From an uncultured Coriobacteriaceae bacterium (GTDB lineage: Bacteria; Actinomycetota; Coriobacteriia; Coriobacteriales; Eggerthellaceae), in contig URRZ01000005.1 in assembly GCA_900550385.1 (NCBI GenBank), positions 1-43,934 on the forward strand: 43,934 nucleotides of DNA, given 5' to 3'. Numbering within the stretch: position 1 is the stretch's first letter; each line of letters opens with the position of its first letter. Shown here in pieces: positions 9,652 to 18,225 of this stretch. A program made the position numbers and the translations under genes. The notes under the pieces were generated by a model. The model was not told the DNA's origin and did not search any database. It saw nothing but the letters and a program-made list of their open reading frames with translations.

Positions 9652-10623
9652 CTAGCGGGTCACGAAGGCGACGAGCCAATCGAGGAACGCCTGATGCGGA
9701 TCCGTCCCGCTTTTCATGGCCCTCTCAGCGTCGCGGGCGGAGACGATGGCGTCCGAGAGCTCGCGGCGGTCGAACATGCCGGCCCATGCGGGATAATGCT
9801 TCACCTGCCAATCCTTCTTCTTCAGCGCGGCGGCGATCGCATGCTGCTCGCCCCGCTCGATGAGGGCCTTGGCGCAGATGAGCTCCCTCACGCGGCCGGT
9901 ACACAGGGCCATCAGCGAATGGGGGGACGAGGACGGCATCCTCGACAGCAGGAGCATGCATCGCTTGAGGTTGCGCCCGCACATCGCGTCGAGGAACTCC
10001 CACGGCTTCACCTCCGTGGTGCGGCTGACCATGGACGATACCTCATGCTCGTTGACCGGATCGGATCCGCGGTGGGCGACCGCCATCTTCTGGAGCTCCG
10101 AATCGAGCCGGACGGTATCCTGCCCCACCAGATCGATCAGCAGGCGTGCCGCAGGATCGGTGATGGCGATGCCGTGGGCGACCGCCATGGATCTGACGAG
10201 CCGCGGCAGGTCGGCGGCCTTCGGGGTCGCGCAATCGATGACCGATCCCTTCCCCAGCGACGCCACCGCCTTGAACAGGCGCGTGTTGCGGGCGAGCTTC
10301 TCGGCCTCCATCAGCAGCACGGTCGAGCTGCTGGGATCGGCCAGATAGGAGACCAGCGCTTCAGCATCTGCCTTGGCGAGCTTTTCGACGGATTTGAGGC
10401 GCACCATCCGCACAGGGCTGGCGAAGGGGATGGTGTTGCACGCCCCCACCACGTCCGCGCCCGAAGCCGATTCCCCGTCGAACTCGTCGTAATCGAACGA
10501 GAGGTCCCCGGATTTCTCGAGCCGCGCCTTCAGCCTGCGGGCGACGGCGTCCCTTTTCAGGGCATCGTCGCCCACCGCAGCGTATGCGGGGAGCAGGTCG
10601 GTGGTTGTCGCCTTGGATGCCAT
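9652..10623 (-). CDS. holA: DNA polymerase III delta subunit (HolA), 323 aa
   Basis: This is the clamp-loader subunit that opens the beta clamp. The frame has the family architecture: an N-terminal AAA+-like domain without a Walker motif (LLPAYAAVGDDALKRDAVARRL, NTIPFASPVRMVRLKSVEKL, VLLMEAEKL), then a helical lid (LDSELQKMA) and the C-terminal collar domain (EFLDAMCGRNLKRCMLLL). Length is right for the family. It follows comEC by 9 bp, a widely conserved comEC-holA adjacency in bacteria, which strengthens the call because HolA sequences are divergent. Confidence 0.9.
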   Translation of the reverse strand: MASKATTTDLLPAYAAVGDDALKRDAVARRLKARLEKSGDLSFDYDEFDGESASGADVVGACNTIPFASPVRMVRLKSVEKLAKADAEALVSYLADPSSSTVLLMEAEKLARNTRLFKAVASLGKGSVIDCATPKAADLPRLVRSMAVAHGIAITDPAARLLIDLVGQDTVRLDSELQKMAVAHRGSDPVNEHEVSSMVSRTTEVKPWEFLDAMCGRNLKRCMLLLSRMPSSSPHSLMALCTGRVRELICAKALIERGEQHAIAAALKKKDWQVKHYPAWAGMFDRRELSDAIVSARDAERAMKSGTDPHQAFLDWLVAFVTR

Positions 10624-10632
10624 GCCCCGATT

Positions 10633-13026
10633 CTAACGCAGGCATTCCACCTCGATGCCCTCCCTCGAGAATCTGCATGAAACGTCTCCCCGCTCATCGG
10701 TCCGGAAGACGGCCGCACCTTCGGCTTCCAGCAGAGACAGGGTGGAGTCCGCCGGATGGCCGTAGCGGTTCCCCTCCCCGACGCTGATCAGCGCGATGCT
10801 CGGGGAGACGGCGGCGCAAGTCCGTTCGTCGAGGGAGGCGGCGGACCCATGATGCCCGACTTTCAGCACGTCGTAGCCGCCCTGCGGCGCACCCTCCAGC
10901 ATCTCGGCAAGCTGGCCGGCCTCCGCATCGCCGGTCATCAGCACTCTCGCGTCGGAGGATCCTTCGGGGAGATCGATGGCGACATCCAAGCAAAGGCTGT
11001 CCGCATTGCCGCCTTCGTCCTCGAAACGCTCGGGCCAGATCACCTTCATGCGGTACGACCCGAATGAGACGGCGTCGCCCGCCTCCAGCCCCGCCACGCC
11101 CTCCTCCCCCGCCAATTCGCGGGCGTCCGAAAGCATGTCGCGGCAGGATTCGCAGGGGCACTCCATAGCGTCCGCCGCCACCAGCACGCGCTCCACCGCG
11201 ATGTACCCCTTAAGGTCCGACAGCGCGCCGCAATGGTCGTCGTCGGCATGCGATAGCATCACCGCATCGAGCGAGCGCACGTTCTGCCGGGCGAGCGCCT
11301 GCTTGAGAAGCGTCCCGTTCGCCCCGGTGTCGACCAGAACGTCGTGGCCCCCGCTCCGAAGCAGGAAAGCGTCGCCTTGCCCGACATCCAACATGACAAG
11401 GCGCGTCCCCCCGTTCATCCCGAAGGGGACGAGGATCGCCGCGAGCGCGGCCAATGCGAGGCAGCCCGCGACGCAAGCGCATTTCATCCGCGCGCTTCTC
11501 GCAGGGCCGATCGGCAAAGGCCAAAACGCCCACAACAGGCACGCGACGACGAGCGAAAGCGCAAGGGCGGCCATGGCGGGCAGCGAGATGGCGATGCTCG
11601 CGAACGGCACCGACGCGCAGGCGCCGACGATGCCCTCGAAGATGCCGCAGAGGCCGCACGCCGCGAAGCGGATGGGCGCGCCGAGCACCGGAACGATCGG
11701 CCCTGCGAGGGCGGCGGCTATCCCCGAAGCGCACAAGGGGGCGACAAGAGGGGCGACGATCGCGTTCGCCGGCAGGGAAACCAGGGGGAGCTGCGAGAAC
11801 AACGCGCAGGATAGAGGCTGCGCGAAAATGGACGATGCCGCCGTGAGCGCCAGCGAATCCGCGACAAGGGACGGCATCCTCCTCGATAGCGAGCGGATCC
11901 ATGAAGACATCAAGCCGAAGAACAGCCCTATGCCCAAAGTCGAAAGCGCGGACAGCGCGAACGAGACCGAAAGCGCCGCTTTCGCATCGAGGGAAACCAT
12001 GGCGGCGATGCAGCATCCCAGCGACGCCAGACCGGCGCCGCGCCGCTGCGAAAGGGACGCGACCTGCATCGACGCTGCCATGGCGAAGGCCCTCACCGCC
12101 GACACCGGGCAGCCGGTCAGGACCAGGTACCCCGCCATGATGAGGATCTGCGCCGCCGCGCGCGCTTTCCGGGGAAGCCCGAGGCTCCTAAGGAGAACGC
12201 CCATGATGCTGCTGACGATGACGAGGTGCGCGCCCGACACCGCCACGACATGCGAGAGCCCGCAGGCGGCGAAGGCGCCGACGAGGGGCGACTCGTCGTA
12301 AACGGGCGTGAAACCGCAGGCAAGCGCCCTGAGCACCCCGTTGCGGTCGCCTCCCTCGCCCAGGAAGCGGATCGCGGCGATCCTCAGATCGACGATGGCC
12401 CCGAACGCATCGTCGCGCTCGATGAAGGAGGCGTTCGAAAGGGACGCCGTTCCCGCGCTCCCGATGCGCCAATGCCACGCTGCCGCCGAGGCGCTCGGCT
12501 CCGACACGCCCATGACCCCCTCGAGCACCTGACCGTAGTGCACCTGCGGGGCATCCGCGTCCAGATACGCCTGTACCATCCCACAGCTTCCGTCGGAAAA
12601 GCGGACCTCGAACAAGCAGCGCGACCCGAAATCGGACGGGGAGGAGTCCTCGAGCGCCATCAGCAAGGCGGCGCCGCTCGGGTGCCCGGCGAGGGCTTCC
12701 GAGCTCGCATGCGCCTCGGCGGCGTGCCCGCCGGCGACCGCAAGCCCCAAGAACACCCCCGTCGCCGCCAGCAGCAGGGGCCTGCCCCGCTCGAAGCGCC
12801 AGAGCGCGATGCAGGAAATCCCCGCCGCGCCCACGGCGATAGCGCAGATGGCGGCGCAGCAGACGGCATCGCAGCCTGACAGGGCTTGATAGACCGCCGC
12901 GCAGGACGCCCAAAGGGCCAGCGAAAGCATGAGGATGGGAGGGATGGACGGCCTCCGGGGAAAAGATCCCGCCTCCGCGCCCTGCTCCGCCCCGAATGCG
13001 CCGGGGATGCCGCGATCGCGCATCAC
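10633..13026 (-). CDS. comEC: ComEC/Rec2 DNA-uptake channel with C-terminal metallo-beta-lactamase domain, 797 aa
   Basis: The N-terminal third holds two hydrophobic helices and a soluble DUF4131-like segment. The Competence channel domain follows (AFAACGLSHVVAVSGAHLVIVSSIMGVLLR, then many transmembrane helices from about 270 to 520). Residues from about 540 form a metallo-beta-lactamase-like domain (VMLDVGQGDAFLL, LVDTGANG, LSHADDDHCGAL, VLKVGHHGS). This is the inner-membrane channel that imports single-stranded DNA during transformation. The start is GTG 13026 or ATG 13023, with a weak ribosome site, 8 bp after comEA. comEA-comEC-holA look co-transcribed. Natural competence is inferred only from gene presence. 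Confidence 0.93.
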   Translation of the reverse strand: MMRDRGIPGAFGAEQGAEAGSFPRRPSIPPILMLSLALWASCAAVYQALSGCDAVCCAAICAIAVGAAGISCIALWRFERGRPLLLAATGVFLGLAVAGGHAAEAHASSEALAGHPSGAALLMALEDSSPSDFGSRCLFEVRFSDGSCGMVQAYLDADAPQVHYGQVLEGVMGVSEPSASAAAWHWRIGSAGTASLSNASFIERDDAFGAIVDLRIAAIRFLGEGGDRNGVLRALACGFTPVYDESPLVGAFAACGLSHVVAVSGAHLVIVSSIMGVLLRSLGLPRKARAAAQILIMAGYLVLTGCPVSAVRAFAMAASMQVASLSQRRGAGLASLGCCIAAMVSLDAKAALSVSFALSALSTLGIGLFFGLMSSWIRSLSRRMPSLVADSLALTAASSIFAQPLSCALFSQLPLVSLPANAIVAPLVAPLCASGIAAALAGPIVPVLGAPIRFAACGLCGIFEGIVGACASVPFASIAISLPAMAALALSLVVACLLWAFWPLPIGPARSARMKCACVAGCLALAALAAILVPFGMNGGTRLVMLDVGQGDAFLLRSGGHDVLVDTGANGTLLKQALARQNVRSLDAVMLSHADDDHCGALSDLKGYIAVERVLVAADAMECPCESCRDMLSDARELAGEEGVAGLEAGDAVSFGSYRMKVIWPERFEDEGGNADSLCLDVAIDLPEGSSDARVLMTGDAEAGQLAEMLEGAPQGGYDVLKVGHHGSAASLDERTCAAVSPSIALISVGEGNRYGHPADSTLSLLEAEGAAVFRTDERGDVSCRFSREGIEVECLR

Positions 13027-13033
13027 GGCAAGC

Positions 13034-13681
13034 TCACACGCAGATGAGGTCGGCCAAGTCGGCGTACTTCTTATCGCCGATCCCCGACACGCGCTTCAGA
13101 TCCTCGATGGAGGAGAACGGCCCGTTCTCCTCGCGATCGGCGATGATCTTCCGCGCCGTCGACTCCCCCACCCCGGGCAGCGCATCGAGCTCCTCCGCCG
13201 ACGCCGAGTTGATGTTGACCTTCGCTGCAGGGGCGTCGACAGCTGCCTCGCTGCCGGCATCGCCGTTCGGATTCGCCTGCTGCAACGTCGGAACGATTAT
13301 CTGCTCGCCGTCTTGGAGCACGCGCGCGAGGTTGAGCGAATCGGCCGAAGCCTCGGGCAGGAAGCCGCCGGCCTCGTCGATAGCCTCCAGCACGCGCGAT
13401 CCGGCCTCCAGCTCGTAGACCCCGGGATCCTGCACCGCGCCGCCGACATGCACGACGAGGGGCTCCGGCTCGGCCTCATCGCCTGATGCCGACTGGCTCA
13501 CGGCGAACTGCTCCTGCGATTCCCCGCCATCGAAGGGATGGGCGAGGCCCGAAGCCGCTGCCCAGATCGCGACGGCGCATAGCAGCGCGGCAGCCGCCGT
13601 CACGCCGATGAGGACGGGAGTTTTGACGCGGCCGAGATGGAGCTTCGCTTTAAGCGACCGCGAGCTTTCCTGGAACGACAT
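13034..13681 (-). CDS. comEA: ComEA-like DNA-binding protein, 215 aa
   Basis: An N-terminal transmembrane anchor at about residues 22-45 is followed by a SLBB domain (LVVHVGGAVQDPGVYELEAG) and a C-terminal pair of helix-hairpin-helix motifs (VNINSASAEELDALPGVGES, then ISGIGDKKY-like VSGIGDKKY). This is the receptor that holds double-stranded DNA at the outer face of the membrane for ComEC. I choose ATG 13681 because AAGGGGGG stands immediately upstream; a longer frame to 13708 would place that site inside the coding sequence. The ribosome site and start codon fall within an inverted repeat (see 13680-13754). Confidence 0.93.
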   Translation of the reverse strand: MSFQESSRSLKAKLHLGRVKTPVLIGVTAAAALLCAVAIWAAASGLAHPFDGGESQEQFAVSQSASGDEAEPEPLVVHVGGAVQDPGVYELEAGSRVLEAIDEAGGFLPEASADSLNLARVLQDGEQIIVPTLQQANPNGDAGSEAAVDAPAAKVNINSASAEELDALPGVGESTARKIIADREENGPFSSIEDLKRVSGIGDKKYADLADLICV

Positions 13682-13754
13682 GGACCCCCCTTGCGGGAAG
13701 CGGGGCAAGGGCGCATGCCGGATGCATCCGCCCGCCGCATCCCCAGGGGTCCAT
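13680..13754 (-). promoter_or_regulatory. Structured comEA leader that can mask its ribosome site
   Basis: On the minus strand ATGGACCCC (13746-13754) pairs with GGGGTCCAT (13680-13688), which contains part of the comEA ribosome site and its start codon. Nested inside are a 12-bp palindrome CGGATGCATCCG (13719-13730) and a CCCTTGC/GCAAGGG hairpin (13705-13711 with 13688-13694) that competes for the same G run. The structures are visible in sequence; a regulatory role is inference. Confidence 0.4.
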
Positions 13755-13872
13755 GCTAGATCCGCCGTCTAACGCGCCGGCAGTTCGCAGCTTGCGCCAG
13801 GCTGGCGCGCATCCTGCACCGGCCCAACGCGCATGCAACGCCGATGCGGAGCGGATCCAATGCGAGGGGACG

Positions 13873-15087
13873 CTAGCTCCTGCGCTTGGGGGCCCTGTAG
13901 GAGGGGCAGGCGTAGTCGGTTGCCTCCGCGGCATCGGCGAGCTGGCGGGTCCATTCCTCGATGGGCAGCGCCGCTTCGGCTTCCAGGACCCGCGGGAGCT
14001 TCGCATGCGTTTCGGGATTGCGCGGCATGAACAGGGTGCAGCAGTCCGGGGCGTCCTGCGAGGAGATCTCGAACGTGCCGAGCCTTTGGGCCTCGGCGAT
14101 GATCTCGAGCTTATCGGTGCCGATCAGCGGCCTGAAAACGGGAAGTTCGACCGCAGCGTCGGTGCAGCGGATGTTGTCGAGGGTCTGCGAGGCAACCTGG
14201 CCCAGGCTCTCACCCGTTACCAAGGCGCCCGCCTTCTCGCGGCGGGCGATCTCCTGCGCGACCTTGAACATCAGGCGGCGGTACAGGATGACCCGCAGCT
14301 CGGGCGGCGCGGCGAGGGCGATCTCGCGCTGGCAGTCCCCGAACGGGACGACGTACACCCGGCCGATGCAGCCGGTCCTCTCCAGCACCTTGGCGATATC
14401 GTCGACGAGCCACTCGCTGGCATCCGAGGTTTGCGGACGCCCCGAGAAATGGACTCCCACCACCACCGCGCCGCGGCGCGCAAGGCGCCATGACGCCACG
14501 GGCGAGTCGATCCCCGAGGAAAGCAGCGAGACGACCTTGCCCGAGCTGCCGACCGGCAGCCCGCCGATCCCCCGCTCGCTGCGCGCGTACACGTAGGAGG
14601 CGTTCTGGACGACCTCCACGCCCACCGTCACGTCGGGGTCCTTCATCCTCACGGCGGCATCGGGGTAGGCGTCCGACAGGTTGCCGCCGATGATTCGGTT
14701 CATGTCCTGCGACCCGATCGGGAAATCGGTGTGGCTGCGCCGCGCGGAAACCTTGAACGACGCGAACGGCTGCGCCTCCGCCATCGCCGCCACGCCCGCC
14801 TCGGTCATCTGATCGATGTCCCGCTCGCATTTGAACCCGCACGACACGCGCGCGACGCCGGGGACCATGGCGATGGCGGAAGCGGCGTCCAGCGCGACGT
14901 CGGAAGCGGCCCCCTCCTTCAGGAACACGCACAGCCGCCCCGAGATGCGGTGGATCGTCACCACCGGGAAAGGCGCCAGCAGCGCCTCGAGGTTCTTCAG
15001 GAGGCGCTGCTCGAAAACCTTCCGGTTATGCCCTTTCAGCCCGATCTCGTGGTAATGCACGAGGCAGATGCGTTGGTATTCGGTCAT
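13873..15087 (-). CDS. thiI: tRNA 4-thiouridine synthase ThiI (short form), 404 aa
   Basis: An N-terminal ferredoxin-like region and THUMP domain (about residues 1-170) are followed by an ATP pyrophosphatase domain with the PP-loop LLSSGIDSPVASW and the downstream FSGRPQTS and VPFGDCQ motifs. The family adenylates U8 of tRNA for sulfur transfer and can feed thiazole synthesis. The rhodanese domain of the E. coli enzyme is absent, as in many Gram-positives. The loop reads SSGIDS rather than the commoner SGGIDS. The start is ATG 15087 (MTEYQRICLVHYHEIGLKG), preceded by GAGAGGG; longer frames add unlike sequence. Confidence 0.93.
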   Translation of the reverse strand: MTEYQRICLVHYHEIGLKGHNRKVFEQRLLKNLEALLAPFPVVTIHRISGRLCVFLKEGAASDVALDAASAIAMVPGVARVSCGFKCERDIDQMTEAGVAAMAEAQPFASFKVSARRSHTDFPIGSQDMNRIIGGNLSDAYPDAAVRMKDPDVTVGVEVVQNASYVYARSERGIGGLPVGSSGKVVSLLSSGIDSPVASWRLARRGAVVVGVHFSGRPQTSDASEWLVDDIAKVLERTGCIGRVYVVPFGDCQREIALAAPPELRVILYRRLMFKVAQEIARREKAGALVTGESLGQVASQTLDNIRCTDAAVELPVFRPLIGTDKLEIIAEAQRLGTFEISSQDAPDCCTLFMPRNPETHAKLPRVLEAEAALPIEEWTRQLADAAEATDYACPSYRAPKRRS

Positions 15088-15128
15088 GGTGAACCCTCTC
15101 GGTAGGGAAAGGCGGCTTACGTCAGCGA

Positions 15129-15229
15129 GAAGCCCTCTCGCGCATGGGATCCGCGGGACCGCCGATGCGAAGCGCGCTTCGGCACGCAAGCATCGGGGAT
15201 CGCGCGAGGATCATGCGCGAGAGGGCTTC
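15129..15229. repeat. Long nested inverted repeat between rpoZ and thiI
   Basis: An 18-bp perfect inverted repeat has its arms (GAAGCCCTCTCGCGCATG and its complement) at 15129-15146 and 15212-15229. Inside are a second pair, CCGATGC/GCATCGG (15162-15168 and 15190-15196), and the palindrome GAAGCGCGCTTC at about 15169-15180. The whole 181-bp gap has no gene. As RNA it would fold into one long branched hairpin. It lies just after the rpoZ stop and before thiI, so terminator, processing site or repeat element are all possible. There is no T run. Confidence 0.75.
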
Positions 15230-15268
15230 GCAGCGTCGAGTGGTTCCGCGTGCCGGAGGCGCGCGGGA

Positions 15269-15529
15269 CTAGTGGTTCTTGACGTCGATCGTCTCGGGGT
15301 CGTAGGAGATGTCGCCGCGCGCCACCTCGTTGAAGGCGATGGTCAGCGGCTTCTTGTCCGCCGCGCGGGCGATCTCGACGGCGGTCTGCAGCTGGATGGC
15401 GCGATCGCGCTGGCCGCGCATCATGTCGTTGATGTCGTGGGCGCGCTTGGAGGCCAAGGCGCACAGCAGGAAACGGTCGTTGTCCGTCTCGTCCAGCAGC
15501 TCGTCGATCTTCGGTTCGATAATGCTCAT
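15269..15529 (-). CDS. rpoZ: RNA polymerase omega subunit, 86 aa
   Basis: This is a short acidic protein with the omega core: MSIIEPKIDELLDETDNDRF, then LLCALASKRAHDINDMMRG, then KPLTIAFNEVARGDISYD. Omega helps fold and assemble beta-prime. It lies 21 bp after gmk, the usual gmk-rpoZ pairing, with GAAGGAAG upstream of the ATG. Confidence 0.95.
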   Translation of the reverse strand: MSIIEPKIDELLDETDNDRFLLCALASKRAHDINDMMRGQRDRAIQLQTAVEIARAADKKPLTIAFNEVARGDISYDPETIDVKNH

Positions 15530-15550
15530 TCGTTCTTCCTTCGTAACGCG

Positions 15551-16111
15551 TTATTCAGCAAAACTGTCGACATAGGCGACCAGTTCGTCGGTGGCGGCAT
15601 CGAGGTCGTCGTTGACCAGCGTCTTGTCGTAGGAGCCCTTCTGGGACAGCTCGACGAGGGCCGCCTCCATCCTCCTGCGGACGACCTCGTCGGATTCCGT
15701 GCCCCTGCCGCGCAACCTCGTTTCGAGGACCTCCAGCGAAGGCGGCTCGATGAACACCAGATGCGCCTCGGGCATCTTCCCCTTCACCTGGAGGGCGCCT
15801 TGGACGTCGATCTCCAAAACGACCTGATCGCCCGCGGCGATATGCTCCTCGATGGAAGCCCGCGGGGTCCCGTAGCAGTTGCCGGCGTATTCGGCCCACT
15901 CGAGGAAGCCGTCATGTTCGGCGAGCTCGCGAAACCGCTCGTCGGTGAGGAAATCGTAATGGACGCCGTCGACCTCCCCTTCGCGGGGGGCGCGGGTGGT
16001 CATCGAACGGGAAACCCACACATCGGGCACCCGTTGCGCAAGTCGGGCCACCAGGGTGCCTTTGCCGGCTCCCGATGGCCCGGAGATAACGAAAAGGTTG
16101 CCGTTGCGCAT
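15551..16111 (-). CDS. gmk: Guanylate kinase, 186 aa
   Basis: It phosphorylates GMP to GDP with ATP. The P-loop is GPSGAGKGTL at residues 11-20. It is followed by the GMP-binding region (SRSMTTRAPREGEVDGVHYDFLT, EWAEYAGNCYGTP) and the lid region with RLRGRGTESDEVVRRR. Full family length. It stands between mihF (7 bp) and rpoZ (21 bp) in one transcription unit. Confidence 0.97.
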   Translation of the reverse strand: MRNGNLFVISGPSGAGKGTLVARLAQRVPDVWVSRSMTTRAPREGEVDGVHYDFLTDERFRELAEHDGFLEWAEYAGNCYGTPRASIEEHIAAGDQVVLEIDVQGALQVKGKMPEAHLVFIEPPSLEVLETRLRGRGTESDEVVRRRMEAALVELSQKGSYDKTLVNDDLDAATDELVAYVDSFAE

Positions 16112-16118
16112 GGCGGGA

Positions 16119-16427
16119 CTAGCCCAAGCGCTCCAGAAGCGCAGCCTGCTGGCGATCGCCCAAACCGCGCAGGCGGCGGCTCTCGGCGATCTGGAGCTCC
16201 TTCATGATCTTCTCGGCCTTGGCCTTGCCGTAGCCGGGAATGGTCTCGATGAGGGTGGAGACCTTCATGCGGCCGACCACGGGGTCGTCCTTCATGCCGA
16301 GGACATCCTTGAGGGCCAGCTTGCCGGACTTCAGATCATCTCGCACCTGGGCGCGCTTGATGCGGGCAGCCTTGGCCTTCTCCAGAGCCGCCTGACGCTC
16401 TTCAGGGCTGAGTTGAGGGATTGCCAT
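16119..16427 (-). CDS. mihF: Integration host factor, actinobacterial type (mIHF), 102 aa
   Basis: This is a basic DNA-binding nucleoid protein. Its N-terminal helix is rich in Lys and Arg (SPEERQAALEKAKAARIKRA) and is followed by a helix-two-turn-helix core (MKVSTLIETIPGYGKAKAEKIMKEL, with the GxGxxKA-type turn). The mihF-gmk-rpoZ order is typical of actinobacteria and supports the call. The start at ATG 16427 has AAGGAGAG upstream. A possible -10 (TAGTAT) sits at 16464-16469. Confidence 0.93.
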   Translation of the reverse strand: MAIPQLSPEERQAALEKAKAARIKRAQVRDDLKSGKLALKDVLGMKDDPVVGRMKVSTLIETIPGYGKAKAEKIMKELQIAESRRLRGLGDRQQAALLERLG

Positions 16428-16511
16428 AGTGTCTCTCCTTCTTTTCACGAAAGCGATTCACCGATACTATCACGCGGGGAAACGCGCGCAGCCGCCAAAT
16501 CGCCCATTCCT

Positions 16512-16547
16512 AAAAAAATCCAACGCGCGAGCACATCGCCGCACGTT
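16512..16547 (-). terminator. Rho-independent terminator after pyrF
   Basis: On the minus strand AACGTGCG pairs with CGCGCGTT (8 bp, one G-T), with a 10-base loop, followed by GGA and seven T. It lies about 50 bp after the pyrF stop and closes the pyrimidine operon. Confidence 0.85.
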
Positions 16548-16597
16548 GCGGTACCCATTAAAGACCATCAGGGGAAACAGCGCAACCGAAAACCGGG

Positions 16598-17323
16598 CTA
16601 AAGCGAAGAAACTATCGCATCGAAGGCTGCGGCGGGATCCTCCGCCTGCGTGATGGGGCGGCCGACCACGATGTGCGACGCCCCGCGCGAGAACGCCTCG
16701 GCCGGCGTGGTCACGCGGCTCTGGTCGCCCTTATCCGACCCCGCGGGCCTCACGCCGGGAGTGACGATGTAGGCGTCCGGGCCGAGCAGCTCGCGCAGCA
16801 TGGGCGCCTCGAGCGGAGATGCCACCACGCCGGAGATGCCCGCCTCCTTGGCGAGCAGCGCCAGCGCCCCCACCTGGTCCTCCATGGCGCGCTCGACCCC
16901 GATGCGCTTGAGCGTGGGCTCGTCCATGCTGGTGAGCACCGTGATGCCCAAGGTGGCCGGGAGATCGCGCCCGGTCTGATGGCACACGCGCTCCACGCCG
17001 CGCTGGGCTGCCTGCATCATGGCGACGCCGCCGGAGGCGTGCATGGTCAGCATGTCCGCGCCGCTTGCGACGGCGGAGGCGGCGGCGCCTTCGACCTGAT
17101 GCGGGATGTCGTGGAACTTCAGGTCGAGGAACACGTTGAACCCGAGGTCCTTGAACGCCTTCACGATGGAAGGGCCTTCGGCGTAGTAGAGCGTCATGCC
17201 CACCTTGAGCCAGCGCGCCTTGCCCGCCAACACGCCTGCGAGGCGCTTCGCCTCCGCGGCATCGCAGTCCAAGGCGACGATGATGCGCTCGGCCGCCGGT
17301 ACGTCGTTGAAGTGGGTCAGCAT
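16598..17323 (-). CDS. pyrF: Orotidine 5'-phosphate decarboxylase, 241 aa
   Basis: This is the last step of UMP synthesis. The sequence shows IIVALDCDAAEA at the N-terminus, the catalytic DLKFHDIPHQV block, and the phosphate-binding VTPGVRP and VVGRPITQAEDP motifs near the C-terminus. It overlaps the end of pyrD by 7 nt (ATGCTGA), indicating translational coupling. It is the last gene of the operon. Confidence 0.97.
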   Translation of the reverse strand: MLTHFNDVPAAERIIVALDCDAAEAKRLAGVLAGKARWLKVGMTLYYAEGPSIVKAFKDLGFNVFLDLKFHDIPHQVEGAAASAVASGADMLTMHASGGVAMMQAAQRGVERVCHQTGRDLPATLGITVLTSMDEPTLKRIGVERAMEDQVGALALLAKEAGISGVVASPLEAPMLRELLGPDAYIVTPGVRPAGSDKGDQSRVTTPAEAFSRGASHIVVGRPITQAEDPAAAFDAIVSSL

Positions 17324-18225
17324 TCCAAAGCTCCAATCAGGTCGGTGACGTGCTCGACGCCATGGCGTTCGCAGTACGAGCGGATGCCGTCGATGACATC
17401 CTGCGTGGCGGTGGGGTTGTAGAAGTTCGCCGTGCCCACGGCCACCGCGGTGGCGCCAGCCAGCATGAACTCGACGGCGTCGGTGCCGGTGGCGATGCCG
17501 CCCATGCCCAGAAGCGGCACCTTCACGGCCTTATGGCACTCCCACACCATGCGCAGCGCGACCGGCTTCACGGCCGGCCCGGAGAATCCGCCCACCACGC
17601 GCGCGAGCAGGGGCTTGCGCCGCTCCGCGTCGATGGCCATGCCCATGAGCGTGTTGATGAGGGAGAGCGCGTCGGCCCCAGCGGCCTCGGCTGCGCGCGC
17701 GATCTCGGTGATGTCGGTCACGTTGGGCGTGAGCTTGACGATGAGCGGGCGCTTGGTGGCTGCGCGGCACAGGCCAACGACCTCGGTCACGCTCTTGGGG
17801 TCGGTGCCGATGGTCATGCCGCCGGCATCGACGTTGGGGCACGAGATGTTCACCTCGTAGGCATCCACCGGAGCGTCCTCGAGCGCCTCGATGACCTGCA
17901 CGTACTCGTTGAAGCTATGCCCGGACACGTTGACGATGACCGCAGCCCCCCGCTCGGCGAGCCACGGCAGCTCGACTTCCTTCAGATGGGCCACGCCCGG
18001 GTTCTGCAGGCCGATGGAGTTGAGCATGCCGCTGGGGGTCTCGGCGATGCGGGGGCTGGCGTTGCCCTCCCACCCGTTGAGCGAGACGCCCTTGGTCGTG
18101 ACCGCGCCGAGCGCCGCCACGTCCACGAAGTCGGAATACTCCATGCCGGCCGCGAAGGTCCCCGACGCGGTGGTGACGGGGTTCTTCATGGCGAGCCCGC
18201 CCAGGTTGACGTTCATATCGACCAT
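17317..18225 (-). CDS. pyrD: Dihydroorotate dehydrogenase, catalytic subunit (class 1B), 302 aa
   Basis: This FMN-dependent TIM-barrel enzyme oxidises dihydroorotate to orotate. Motifs are NPVTTASGTFAAG near residue 15, NSIGLQNPG, the active-site cysteine in NISCPNVDAGG, KLTPNVTDI, and GGIATGTDAVEFMLAGATAV. The partner pyrK lies immediately upstream, so this is the NAD-linked two-subunit form. The start is ATG 18225, directly after the pyrK stop; ATG 18216 is possible. Confidence 0.96.
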   Translation of the reverse strand: MVDMNVNLGGLAMKNPVTTASGTFAAGMEYSDFVDVAALGAVTTKGVSLNGWEGNASPRIAETPSGMLNSIGLQNPGVAHLKEVELPWLAERGAAVIVNVSGHSFNEYVQVIEALEDAPVDAYEVNISCPNVDAGGMTIGTDPKSVTEVVGLCRAATKRPLIVKLTPNVTDITEIARAAEAAGADALSLINTLMGMAIDAERRKPLLARVVGGFSGPAVKPVALRMVWECHKAVKVPLLGMGGIATGTDAVEFMLAGATAVAVGTANFYNPTATQDVIDGIRSYCERHGVEHVTDLIGALEC

